Below are positions 1 through 7,253 of a DNA stretch of 12,749 nucleotides, in pieces. Numbering within the stretch: the stretch's first letter is position 1; each line of letters begins with the position of its first letter. A program made the translations under genes and the position numbers. The notes under the pieces were generated by a model. It had not been told where the DNA came from. It made no database searches and was given only the letters and a program-made list of their open reading frames with translations. Origin of the DNA: Candidatus Omnitrophota bacterium (lineage in GTDB: Bacteria > Omnitrophota > Gorgyraeia > Duberdicusellales > 4484-171); the NCBI GenBank assembly GCA_016939345.1, contig JAFGHG010000072.1, positions 1 through 12,749 of the forward strand. Direction: 5' to 3'.

Positions 1-77
1 GTATTGATATACAAGACCTTACCGCTAAACGTTACCGATACGGGCTTCGTTACCCTAACCTAACTACTTAACCAGAT
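1..77. repeat. Intergenic direct repeat, copy 1
   Basis: These 77 bases recur without any difference at 183-259. Positions 36-60 also recur with one mismatch at 5746-5770 inside a third element. The segment corresponds to the right arm and tail of the hairpin element described at 139-259; its left arm would lie upstream of the window. No coding frame or RNA gene is evident. It is probably a non-autonomous, MITE-like or REP-like intergenic repeat, but no transposase or clear target-site duplication is visible. Confidence 0.9.
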
Positions 78-138
78 GCGGATATGTTGAATATACTTTA
101 CTGAAAAAATCCAATTAAATATGATAACCCTGTTTATA

Positions 139-259
139 GGTAACGGTTACGATGCCCGTTTCGTAGTTCGGTGACGTAATTAGTATTGATATACAAGACC
201 TTACCGCTAAACGTTACCGATACGGGCTTCGTTACCCTAACCTAACTACTTAACCAGAT
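139..259. repeat. Hairpin-type intergenic repeat with direct-repeat copy 2
   Basis: The left arm (about 139-176, with core GATGCCCGTTTCG at 151-163) is imperfectly complementary to the right arm (about 211-242, core CGATACGGGC at 218-227), with an AT-rich centre between them. Positions 183-259 are identical to 1-77. The bases at 78-138 between the two copies are AT-rich and show no recognisable feature. The repeat ends one base before the nth start codon, so it supplies that gene's entire leader. Confidence 0.85.
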
Positions 260-260
260 T

Positions 261-893
261 ATGAATATATCTCGTTGCCAGAAGATATTTACAATACTTA
301 ATAAGGAATACCCTGAGGTTAAAACAGCTCTAAGCTACAAAAACCCATGGCAGCTTCTGGTAGCGGTAATTCTTTCTGCCCAGTGCACTGATAAAAGGGT
401 CAATATTGTAACAGGAGAGCTTTTTAAAAAATACCCTAAATTAGAAGATTATGCCAGGGCAAGGGAAGTTGTTTTTGAAAAAGATATCTATTCAACTGGT
501 TTTTATAAGAATAAGGCTAAAAACATTATCATGTCGGCAAAGAAGGTTATAAAAGATTACAATGCAAAAGTCCCTGATACTATGCAGGAGCTTTTGACAC
601 TTCCCGGAGTCGCCAGAAAAACAGCAAATGTCCTTCTTTATGAGGCTTTTGAAAAAAATGAAGGCCTGGCTGTTGATACCCATGTAAAGCGGTTGAGCCA
701 GAGATTGGGTTTAAGCCAAAGCCATAAACCAGATATTATCGAGAAGGACCTGATGAAAGCCCTGCCCAAGGATAAATGGGGCAAATTCAGCCACCTTCTC
801 ATATTTCACGGCAGAAATATCTGTTTTGCCCGAAAGCCAAAATGCCGCCAGTGCAGCCTTAAAAAGGTCTGCCTTTACCCCGACAAAACCTGA
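261..893 (+). CDS. nth: Endonuclease III (bifunctional DNA glycosylase/AP lyase)
   Basis: This base-excision-repair enzyme removes oxidised pyrimidines and nicks the resulting abasic site. The 210-residue length matches the family. The helix-hairpin-helix reads LPGVARKTA (residues 114-122) and carries the catalytic Lys120; the catalytic Asp is D139 in VDTHVKRL. The C-terminus holds a [4Fe-4S] ligand set C188-x6-C195-x2-C198-x5-C204 with the expected spacing. The N-terminus aligns naturally with the E. coli protein, which supports the ATG at 261. That start has no Shine-Dalgarno sequence, because the bases just before it belong to an intergenic repeat (183-259); translation may be leaderless or inefficient. 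The second HhH glycine is Ala here, which is a common variant. The gene is monocistronic as far as can be seen, since a new promoter follows at 923. Confidence 0.97.
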   Translation: MNISRCQKIFTILNKEYPEVKTALSYKNPWQLLVAVILSAQCTDKRVNIVTGELFKKYPKLEDYARAREVVFEKDIYSTGFYKNKAKNIIMSAKKVIKDYNAKVPDTMQELLTLPGVARKTANVLLYEAFEKNEGLAVDTHVKRLSQRLGLSQSHKPDIIEKDLMKALPKDKWGKFSHLLIFHGRNICFARKPKCRQCSLKKVCLYPDKT

Positions 894-911
894 CCTGCCT
901 ACAGGCTGCAG

Positions 912-923
912 ACTGTTTACAGT
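912..923. promoter_or_regulatory. Candidate operator palindrome abutting the kinase promoter
   Basis: ACTGTTTACAGT is a perfect inverted repeat (5-bp arms, 2-bp centre) whose last base is the first base of the -35 hexamer TTGACA. That position would suit a repressor or activator site. The octamer TTACAGTT at 917-924 recurs at 10404-10411, next to the palindrome upstream of the secreted repeat genes. Short palindromes arise by chance, so this is weak. Confidence 0.3.
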
Positions 924-953
924 TGACATATTATTTAAAAGAAGTAATATAAT
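923..953 (+). promoter_or_regulatory. Sigma70-type promoter of the sensor kinase operon
   Basis: A consensus -35 TTGACA (923-928) is followed either by TAATAT (945-950, 16-bp spacer) or by consensus TATAAT (948-953, 19-bp spacer). A transcript would begin near 957-960, giving a leader of about 20 nt to the ATG at 979. It lies between nth and the kinase gene, so the kinase and response regulator probably form their own unit. Confidence 0.7.
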
Positions 954-978
954 TTTATATTTTCTTTAATTTTCGGCC

Positions 979-3030
979 ATGAAACCAAAGAAAAGAAAAA
1001 GACTTTCCGCTTCTAAAGAGGTCAGCTTAACTCCCGAAGCCAAGCTTTCACTTTTAACTGAGCTGGTAGACCAGATACCTGATGTGATCTATTTTAAAGA
1101 CAGGAAGGGCCGGCTTATCTTAGTGAATAAGGCTCATGCCAAAGGAACCGGCTTAAAGGCTGATGAGGTAAGGGGGAAAACTGATTTTGATTTTTTCCCC
1201 AGTTCCCGGGCCAGGATAATGGCTAAAGACGACAGCTATGTGTTTCAGACAGGCAAAGCTATTGTGGATAAAATAGAGAGAGCCACCAGGGTAGACGGTG
1301 TGGATAATTACGTAACCACCACAAAAATACCCCGTTTTGATAAAAAAGGAAATGTCATCGGCCTTATGGGCATAACCAGGGATATCACAGCCCGGGTCCA
1401 GCTGGAACAGCTTAAAGAAGAAAAAGAAAAGATATTAAGAAAACTCCAGGTGCTGGAAGAGATGACCAAGATGAAGTCGGAGTTTCTTTCAGTAGTCTCT
1501 CATGAATTAAACACCCCGCTTATTATAGTCAAAGAAGCCCTTTCACTGGTTGCCGACGGCATAGCCGGAAAGCTTACCCCTAAGCAGAAAGACCTTATCC
1601 TTAAAGCCACTTCTAATCTTGAGCGCCTGAAAAGGATGATCGACGACCTTCTTGATATGTCCCGGATCGAGAAGCACAAGCTGGTTCTTCATTACTCACT
1701 GGTCAATTTTAACGAACTGCTTCTTGCTTCTTCTGATTTTTTTATAAAATGGGCTGAGGAAAAAAACATCCACCTTACTTATCAGCTGCCGCCCAGGCAG
1801 ATAAATATCTTTATTGATGCCGAAAGAATAAGCCAGGTGATCTCCAACCTTATCAATAACGCTATAAAATTTACCGAGAGAAACGGCAAGATAAAGGTTG
1901 AGGTAAGCATACTTGAGACTAAAGTAAGGGTGTCGGTCATTGATACAGGCATCGGCATCGCTGAAAAAGATTTTCCGAAATTATTCCGTAAATTCTCTCA
2001 GGTAAACAAGGACATGCCCACCAGGAAACGCGGGGTGGGCCTTGGGCTTTCTATTGCCAAGGAGCTGATAGAGAAGCATGGAGGCGAGATATGGGTTGAG
2101 TCAAAACCCGGACAGGGAAGCAGGTTTTACTTCACCCTGCCGCGTTTCTACACAGAAAAAGCTTTAGATAAAGGAGTCCGCGAGAGGATAAACAGCCTTT
2201 TGGACAAGCGCATTAGCATATACCTGATAAATATACTCATAGTCAACTTTAACTCTTTTAAGCGCAGGATAACTGTTAAGCCCCACAAGCTTTTTAAAGA
2301 CCTTAAGTCAATAATCGACAGGACTCTCAGGGAGCTGCGCAGGCCTGAAAGAGAAAAGCCTCAGGTCATCCTTGAGGGCTATCAGCGGGGAGAGTGGAGC
2401 ATACTTTTCCCTGAGACCAAAGAAGGCGAAGCTGTAGGCATCTGCGATGCCTTTAAGGCCAGGATAGATAAATATTTTTCCCAGCATAAGGTCAAAGGAG
2501 TTTTTATCAATCTGGGCATAATGTCTTATTTTCAAAAAGACCAGGATTCCACCACAAAGCATCTTCTTTCTAACCTTCATGTCAAGCGCATATCAATAGG
2601 TTCAGAAATAAGAAAGCACAAAAGAATCGAATACCGCGCCGATATCGATGTCTTCTTTGCCGACAACAAAAGAATGCCGTCTCAGGCTGTTGATATTTCT
2701 CAGGGCGGAATGGCTTTTGCTTTGGAAAGATCTCCTTATGATACAGCCAGCCTGTCTGATTCAGGATTATCTCTTGGCCTGGACCAGCCGCTGAAGACCG
2801 ACGCCACCATAGATATTGTCCTTAAGCCCATGAATTCCAGGAAGCTCCTCAGGATTAAGGGCAGGGTAGCCTGGATGAGGCAGATTGAGGAGAACATCAG
2901 CGGTTCAACAAAAAAATACTACAAAGTCGGTGTTGAATTTGTTAAAATAAACGAAGCCAAGAAAAAACAGATAAAAAGGCTTTTAGCTTCGCTATCAGCT
3001 GCGGAAAAGAAAAAAAGAGGTGGGAAATGA
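979..3030 (+). CDS. PAS sensor histidine kinase with degenerate GGDEF-like and PilZ domains
   Basis: This 683-residue cytoplasmic kinase has no membrane segment. A PAS domain spans about residues 24-140 and a short coiled coil links it to HisKA, where SHELNTPL places the phospho-acceptor at His175. The ATPase domain shows the N box (N290, N294), G1 DTGIG (322-326), the F box near KLFRKFSQ and G2 GVGLGL (352-357). Residues about 410-535 read like a GGDEF fold: INILIVNFNSFK aligns with the usual LIDLDNFK strand, and RGEWSILFPET replaces GGDEFAVLLPET, so the signature is lost and cyclase activity is unlikely. A PilZ domain ends the protein, with R549-x3-R553 and D572-x-S574-x-x-G577, the motifs that bind c-di-GMP. 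The start has no clear Shine-Dalgarno but sits just after a strong promoter. The gene overlaps the response regulator by 4 nt. The kinase and PilZ calls are firm; the GGDEF reading rests on pattern alignment by eye. Confidence 0.93.
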   Translation: MKPKKRKRLSASKEVSLTPEAKLSLLTELVDQIPDVIYFKDRKGRLILVNKAHAKGTGLKADEVRGKTDFDFFPSSRARIMAKDDSYVFQTGKAIVDKIERATRVDGVDNYVTTTKIPRFDKKGNVIGLMGITRDITARVQLEQLKEEKEKILRKLQVLEEMTKMKSEFLSVVSHELNTPLIIVKEALSLVADGIAGKLTPKQKDLILKATSNLERLKRMIDDLLDMSRIEKHKLVLHYSLVNFNELLLASSDFFIKWAEEKNIHLTYQLPPRQINIFIDAERISQVISNLINNAIKFTERNGKIKVEVSILETKVRVSVIDTGIGIAEKDFPKLFRKFSQVNKDMPTRKRGVGLGLSIAKELIEKHGGEIWVESKPGQGSRFYFTLPRFYTEKALDKGVRERINSLLDKRISIYLINILIVNFNSFKRRITVKPHKLFKDLKSIIDRTLRELRRPEREKPQVILEGYQRGEWSILFPETKEGEAVGICDAFKARIDKYFSQHKVKGVFINLGIMSYFQKDQDSTTKHLLSNLHVKRISIGSEIRKHKRIEYRADIDVFFADNKRMPSQAVDISQGGMAFALERSPYDTASLSDSGLSLGLDQPLKTDATIDIVLKPMNSRKLLRIKGRVAWMRQIEENISGSTKKYYKVGVEFVKINEAKKKQIKRLLASLSAAEKKKRGGK

Positions 3031-3416
3031 AAAAGACAAAAGTCCTTCTAGTCGATGATGAAGCGGATTTTTTAGATGTCATGCGCCAGAGAGTCGAGAC
3101 CTGGGATTATGATGTAATTTCCCAGTTTGACCCTAATAAGGCCATAGAGCTAATTAAGGAAAAAAAAGTCGATGTAGTAGTTGTAGATTACATGATGCCT
3201 TTGATGGATGGTTTGACTTTTATCAGGACTGTGCGCGGTTTTGACCGTCAAATACCGATGATAATGTTTACAGCTCATCCTGATCAGAGGGCTATCGAGG
3301 GCACTGAAAAGCTTTCGATCAGCGCTTTTATCCCTAAATTCAGTTCATATTCAGATTCCCAGTCAGCATTGAAGACCGCCATCGGCTTGGCTGAAAAAAA
3401 GCTAGGCCTTAAATAA
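3027..3416 (+). CDS. Receiver-only (CheY-like) response regulator
   Basis: This is a single receiver domain of 129 residues with no output domain. The acidic pocket is VDDE (D10, D11), the phospho-acceptor is D54 in VVVDYMMP, and the conserved Thr82 and Lys104 are present (FTAHP and FIPKF). The start codon overlaps the kinase stop codon (ATGA), and a purine-rich GAGGTGG stretch lies just upstream, so the two genes are translationally coupled. It is therefore the likely phosphotransfer partner of the kinase before it. With no DNA-binding or enzymatic domain it should act by protein contact or as a phosphate sink; the target cannot be read from the sequence. Confidence 0.95.
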   Translation: MKKTKVLLVDDEADFLDVMRQRVETWDYDVISQFDPNKAIELIKEKKVDVVVVDYMMPLMDGLTFIRTVRGFDRQIPMIMFTAHPDQRAIEGTEKLSISAFIPKFSSYSDSQSALKTAIGLAEKKLGLK

Positions 3417-3471
3417 CCTTAATCTGCATCGTAACCGCTGCCTCAGGTCAGTTTAATCATATAAAAAAGTC

Positions 3472-3516
3472 TTGATTTATATCAAATCAGCTTTATAATA
3501 CATAATTTTTGGTGAT
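3472..3516 (+). promoter_or_regulatory. fusA promoter and ribosome binding site
   Basis: TTGATT (3472-3477) and consensus TATAAT (3494-3499) are separated by 16 bp. The expected start point is near 3506, and GGTGAT (3511-3516) could serve as a short Shine-Dalgarno ahead of the ATG at 3520. This gives fusA its own short leader, independent of the preceding two-component operon. Confidence 0.7.
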
Positions 3517-3519
3517 TAT

Positions 3520-5613
3520 ATGAGCAGGCAAATCGAATTAGGAAAAGTCCGTAACATCGGCATTATGGCCCATATTGATGCCGGCAAGACCACTCTTACC
3601 GAGCGCATACTTTATTATACCGGAGTATCGCATAAGATAGGTGAAGTCCATGACGGCAAGGCCCAGATGGACTGGATGAAACAGGAGCAGGAAAGAGGCA
3701 TAACCATCACTTCAGCTGCCACAACCTGTTTCTGGAATAAACACCGGATAAACATCATTGATACTCCCGGCCACGTTGATTTTACAGTCGAGGTTGAAAG
3801 GTCTTTGCGCATACTCGACGGCTCAGTTGCTCTTTTTTGCGCTGTAGGAGGCGTAGAGCCGCAATCAGAAACCGTCTGGCGCCAGTCTGATAAATACAAT
3901 GTTCCCAAGATAGCCTTCATCAATAAGATGGACCGGCCGGGAGCTGATTTTTTTGGTGTGATCAAAAATATCGAGGTTGACCTGGGAGCTAACGTCATAC
4001 CTTTGCAGGTGCCGATAGGAGCAGAAGAGAATTTCCGGGGGATAATAGATCTGATTGAGATGAAGGCATATATTTACGATGATGAGTCTTTAGGCAAGAA
4101 TTTTCATATCGAAGATATCCCGGATGATTATTCAGATATTGCCAAAAAGTATCATCATATAATGGTGGAGAAGGCTGTTGAGCTTGATGACCGTCTTATG
4201 GAGCGCTATCTTGAAGACGAAGAAAAAATTGCAAAAGAAGAGCTGATAGCAGCTATCAGGCTTGGGACAGTCAAAAACCTTATAGTCCCGGCGCTCTGCG
4301 GCAGTGCTTTTCGCAATAAAGGAGTCCAGCGTCTTCTTGATGCCGTTACCTTGTATCTTCCTTCACCTCTTGACCAGCCTCTTGTTGAAGGCAAAGACCC
4401 CAAGGACCCGGAGAAATCATTAGTCCGCAAAGTCGATGATAATGCACCTTTTTCAGGTTTAGCCTTTAAGGTCCAGACAGACCCTCATATGGGAAAATTA
4501 GTATATTTCAGGGTCTATTCAGGAAGCCTTTCTGCCGGCTCCTATATTTATAATGTGACCAAAGACAAGAAAGAGCGTGTAGGAAGAATACTCCAGATGC
4601 ATGCCAATGAGCGCGAAAACCGGCCGCAGATATACGCCGGCGACATAGCTGCTGCTATAGGCCTTGACCACACAGTTACCGGTGATACCCTGGCTGATGA
4701 AAATCATCCGGTATTGCTTGAAGCAATAGAATTTCCGGCACCGGTGTTATCTATCAGCGTCCACCCTGAGAGCAGGGCTGATCAGGATAAGATCTCAAAA
4801 GCTCTAATGAAGCTTTCTGAAGAGGACCCGACGTTTACTGTCCATACCGATGAAGAAACAGAAGAGACTATAATCTCCGGAATGGGAGAGCTGCACCTTG
4901 AGATAATCGTTGACAGGATGAAACATGAGTTCAATGTCCAGGCTTTGGTAGGCAGGCCTAAGGTAGCTTACAAGGAAACTATACTCAGCACTGTAAAACA
5001 GGAATATAAGCACATTAAACAGACAGGAGGAAGAGGCCAGTATGGCCATGTTGTCCTTCATCTGAGCCCGGCTTTAGCCGGATCAGGCTTTGAGTTCGAA
5101 AACAGCATTGTCGGCGGAAGAATACCCAAGGAATATATTCCGGCAGTTGAAAAAGGAGTGATCTTGGCCATGCAGAAAGGAGTTATGGCCGGATTTCCGG
5201 TAGTAGATGTCAAGGTTGAACTCCTTGATGGTTCTTATCATGATGTTGATTCTTCAGAGCTGGCTTTTAAGCTGGCTGCAGCTGAATGTTTTAAAAAGGC
5301 TTTTCTTAAGGCAGCTCCTGTACTTCTTGAGCCGCAAATGTCCATAGAAGTGGTTACTCCCGATGAATATGTGGGAGCTATTGTCGGTAATATCTGCTCC
5401 CGCAGAGGCAAGGTCCTCGGCATAGATACAAAGGCAAACCAGCAGATTATTTCTGCTGAAGCTCCTTTGTCGGAGATGTTTGGCTATGCCACAGCCCTTC
5501 GTTCGCTTTCAAGCGGCCGGGCCACATATTCCATGCATTTTGAAAGATACGTTGAAGTCCCTTCAGTCATAGCTGATGCTGTCATCGAGGAAAGAAAAAC
5601 CTCTAAGAAGTGA
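3520..5613 (+). CDS. fusA: Translation elongation factor G
   Basis: EF-G is the GTPase that drives ribosomal translocation and, with RRF, ribosome recycling. The protein has 697 residues, the normal length. GTPase motifs are intact: G1 AHIDAGKT (17-24), switch I RGIT (59-62), G3 DTPGH (81-85) and G4 NKMD (135-138). The stretch MDWMKQEQERGITITSAATT is typical of canonical EF-G. The domain IV segment GRGQYGHV and the domain V segment around SRRGKVLGID are also present. The gene lies outside the usual str operon: no rpsL, rpsG or tuf is adjacent, and it has its own promoter. Canonical motifs favour the housekeeping EF-G over a fusA2-type paralogue, but only the rest of the genome can show whether a second copy exists. 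Confidence 0.97.
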   Translation: MSRQIELGKVRNIGIMAHIDAGKTTLTERILYYTGVSHKIGEVHDGKAQMDWMKQEQERGITITSAATTCFWNKHRINIIDTPGHVDFTVEVERSLRILDGSVALFCAVGGVEPQSETVWRQSDKYNVPKIAFINKMDRPGADFFGVIKNIEVDLGANVIPLQVPIGAEENFRGIIDLIEMKAYIYDDESLGKNFHIEDIPDDYSDIAKKYHHIMVEKAVELDDRLMERYLEDEEKIAKEELIAAIRLGTVKNLIVPALCGSAFRNKGVQRLLDAVTLYLPSPLDQPLVEGKDPKDPEKSLVRKVDDNAPFSGLAFKVQTDPHMGKLVYFRVYSGSLSAGSYIYNVTKDKKERVGRILQMHANERENRPQIYAGDIAAAIGLDHTVTGDTLADENHPVLLEAIEFPAPVLSISVHPESRADQDKISKALMKLSEEDPTFTVHTDEETEETIISGMGELHLEIIVDRMKHEFNVQALVGRPKVAYKETILSTVKQEYKHIKQTGGRGQYGHVVLHLSPALAGSGFEFENSIVGGRIPKEYIPAVEKGVILAMQKGVMAGFPVVDVKVELLDGSYHDVDSSELAFKLAAAECFKKAFLKAAPVLLEPQMSIEVVTPDEYVGAIVGNICSRRGKVLGIDTKANQQIISAEAPLSEMFGYATALRSLSSGRATYSMHFERYVEVPSVIADAVIEERKTSKK

Positions 5614-5650
5614 TTTCTCCCTTACATTTTTAATCCCCCAATATATTTTA

Positions 5651-5788
5651 GGTAACGGTTAAGGTTACGGTTATGATGCCCGTTTCGGTTAGGTAGTTAG
5701 GTTACGTGGCTTAATAACAATAAGGACGTTACCGTAACCCAACTACGATACGGGCCTCGTTACCCTAACCGTTACCATAACCGTAATC
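5651..5788. repeat. Hairpin-type intergenic repeat, third copy
   Basis: The left arm (5651-5706) and right arm (5726-5772) are imperfect inverted repeats around a short AT-rich centre (5707-5725). The core GATGCCCGTTTCG (5675-5687) equals 151-163, and 5746-5770 matches 36-60 and 218-242 with one mismatch. Both arms are rich in GGTTAC/GTAACC hexamers. The element fills most of the gap between fusA and the PEGA-domain gene, with no coding capacity and no visible target duplication. Confidence 0.85.
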
Positions 5789-5794
5789 AGACTA

Positions 5795-5822
5795 TGGACT
5801 GATCATAAAACTTTGTTATAAT
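5795..5822 (+). promoter_or_regulatory. Possible promoter of the PEGA/GT2-like gene pair
   Basis: TATAAT (5817-5822) lies 16 bp downstream of TGGACT (5795-5800), a 4-of-6 match to the -35 consensus, just beyond the intergenic repeat. The leader to the ATG at 5856 would be about 25-30 nt. No obvious Shine-Dalgarno precedes that ATG. Confidence 0.45.
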
Positions 5823-5855
5823 AATAACAGCGCCAACAAAAATTTTTAAATCCCT

Positions 5856-7253
5856 ATGAATCTTTCACAGAAAGCATTACTTTATTTTTTTATTTCAATA
5901 TATATAATTATATGCCCTCTGGCAATTCTCTATACATTCGGTTATCTTGACCCCAAGCCTTCGTCGTCAATATATATAAAGACTGACCCCGGCCAGGCAA
6001 CTGTCTATATGGGTAAAAGCCGTTATCTCAAGAAAACGCCTCTGGCTTTAGAAAACCTTTATCCCGGAAGATACCACCTGACCCTTGAGCTTGAAGGCTA
6101 TTTGCCCATACACTACCGTGTATATTTGCGGCCGAACACAGAGGTTAAGCTGGATAAGGTTGTCTTCAGAAGCGAAAAGCTAAAGGCAAAAAGGCTCAAC
6201 ACTGATAATTACCAGAACCTCATAGACATATCCTCTGATGATTATTTTATTCTTTCCTACGGCAATGATTATGAGGATTATGGTTTTTATGATTTCAGTC
6301 ATGATCGCATGATTTCCTTTTCCGCCAGCAAGGTATTGCCTTGGGGTTCTGATATACTAGATATCACTACAATGGAGAACAGCTCTGACTTGATAATCAA
6401 GGCCAATGCTTTAGGCCAGATAAAATATGTTTATCTTAAGCCGCTTAATAATTCTTTGATAAGCAAAGATATAACAGAATTATTTATTGATGAGCCTGAG
6501 CATATCGAATGGGATCCTGACTACCCGCAGGAGATCTTTACTTTTCAGAATAATTTTATTAACCGTATCGACCTTGCTTCAGGCAAGCCTTTTCAGAGGT
6601 ATTTTGAGGATTGTATAGGTTATACAGTATATAACGGAAGTGTTTTTGTTGTCTCAGATATCCTGAGCTTAAAGCGCTATGATTATGAAAAGAGCCGTCT
6701 GGATATGCTGATAAACGACCCGGTCCTGGGCAAGCGGCTTTTTGAAAAAGGCAGGTATTTTAAGGTCCAGCCGCTTTTTACTACCATGATACTTTTTCTC
6801 GGCGACAGAGGAGACCTTTCTCTTAACAAAGCTCCCCATAAGTTCGTTGAGCAGGGAGTAAAAGGCTTTAAGTTTGACCGCCAGCTTAAACGCCTGCTTT
6901 TCTGGCAGGATAAGAGTATCGGCATACTTGACCTGGGTATGCGCGGTTCAGCCTTTGTAAAGATACCTAAAGTTGTCTGGATATTTGAAGGAGCCCAAAA
7001 GATAGAGCAGGCTTACTGGGCCAACGGCGGCTCGCATGTATTGTTCAGGGACGATAACGGGGTTTTTTTATTCGAACTAAAGATAGTCGATACCAGCCGG
7101 CTTAACCCCTTACAGCCGGTAGTCAAAGTAAAAGAAAACAGCTCTATTTATTATTCTGATGTTTCAGGAACCCTTTTTTATCTTGAGCCCGGAAGCGGTA
7201 ACCTTATAAATACGAAAATAATCCCTTCACCAGCAGGAGATACTGAACAATGA
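5856..7253 (+). CDS. Membrane-anchored PEGA-domain protein with propeller-like C-terminal region
   Basis: The protein has 465 residues. One hydrophobic helix (about 8-29) should anchor it in the inner membrane with the rest outside. Residues about 38-102 form a PEGA domain: an SIYIKTDPGQATVYMG strand, a TPLALENLYPGRYHLTL turn and an EGYLPIHYRVYL strand, as in surface-associated PEGA modules. The remaining ~350 residues are rich in short beta-strand-like segments with aromatic and Gly-Asp turns, which suggests a beta-propeller or similar sheet fold, but no named repeat is clear. The stop codon overlaps the start of the following glycosyltransferase-like gene (ATGA at 7250-7253), so the two are co-translated and probably work together at the envelope. 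The function is unknown; a role in cell-surface polysaccharide or protein handling is inference from the neighbour. Confidence 0.85.
   Translation: MNLSQKALLYFFISIYIIICPLAILYTFGYLDPKPSSSIYIKTDPGQATVYMGKSRYLKKTPLALENLYPGRYHLTLELEGYLPIHYRVYLRPNTEVKLDKVVFRSEKLKAKRLNTDNYQNLIDISSDDYFILSYGNDYEDYGFYDFSHDRMISFSASKVLPWGSDILDITTMENSSDLIIKANALGQIKYVYLKPLNNSLISKDITELFIDEPEHIEWDPDYPQEIFTFQNNFINRIDLASGKPFQRYFEDCIGYTVYNGSVFVVSDILSLKRYDYEKSRLDMLINDPVLGKRLFEKGRYFKVQPLFTTMILFLGDRGDLSLNKAPHKFVEQGVKGFKFDRQLKRLLFWQDKSIGILDLGMRGSAFVKIPKVVWIFEGAQKIEQAYWANGGSHVLFRDDNGVFLFELKIVDTSRLNPLQPVVKVKENSSIYYSDVSGTLFYLEPGSGNLINTKIIPSPAGDTEQ

Noticed and set aside
1..259. CRISPR array from the identical repeats
   Set aside because: Only two copies of 77 bp with a 105-bp gap, a related copy far away, and inverted arms; no regular spacers and no cas genes.
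894..905. Terminator after nth (CCTGCCTACAGG)
   Set aside because: Only a 4-bp stem and no following T run; insufficient for an intrinsic terminator.
5651..5788. Telomere-like or origin iteron array from the GGTTAC words
   Set aside because: The words are irregularly spaced and arranged as an inverted pair, not tandem iterons; no dnaA or rep gene is close.
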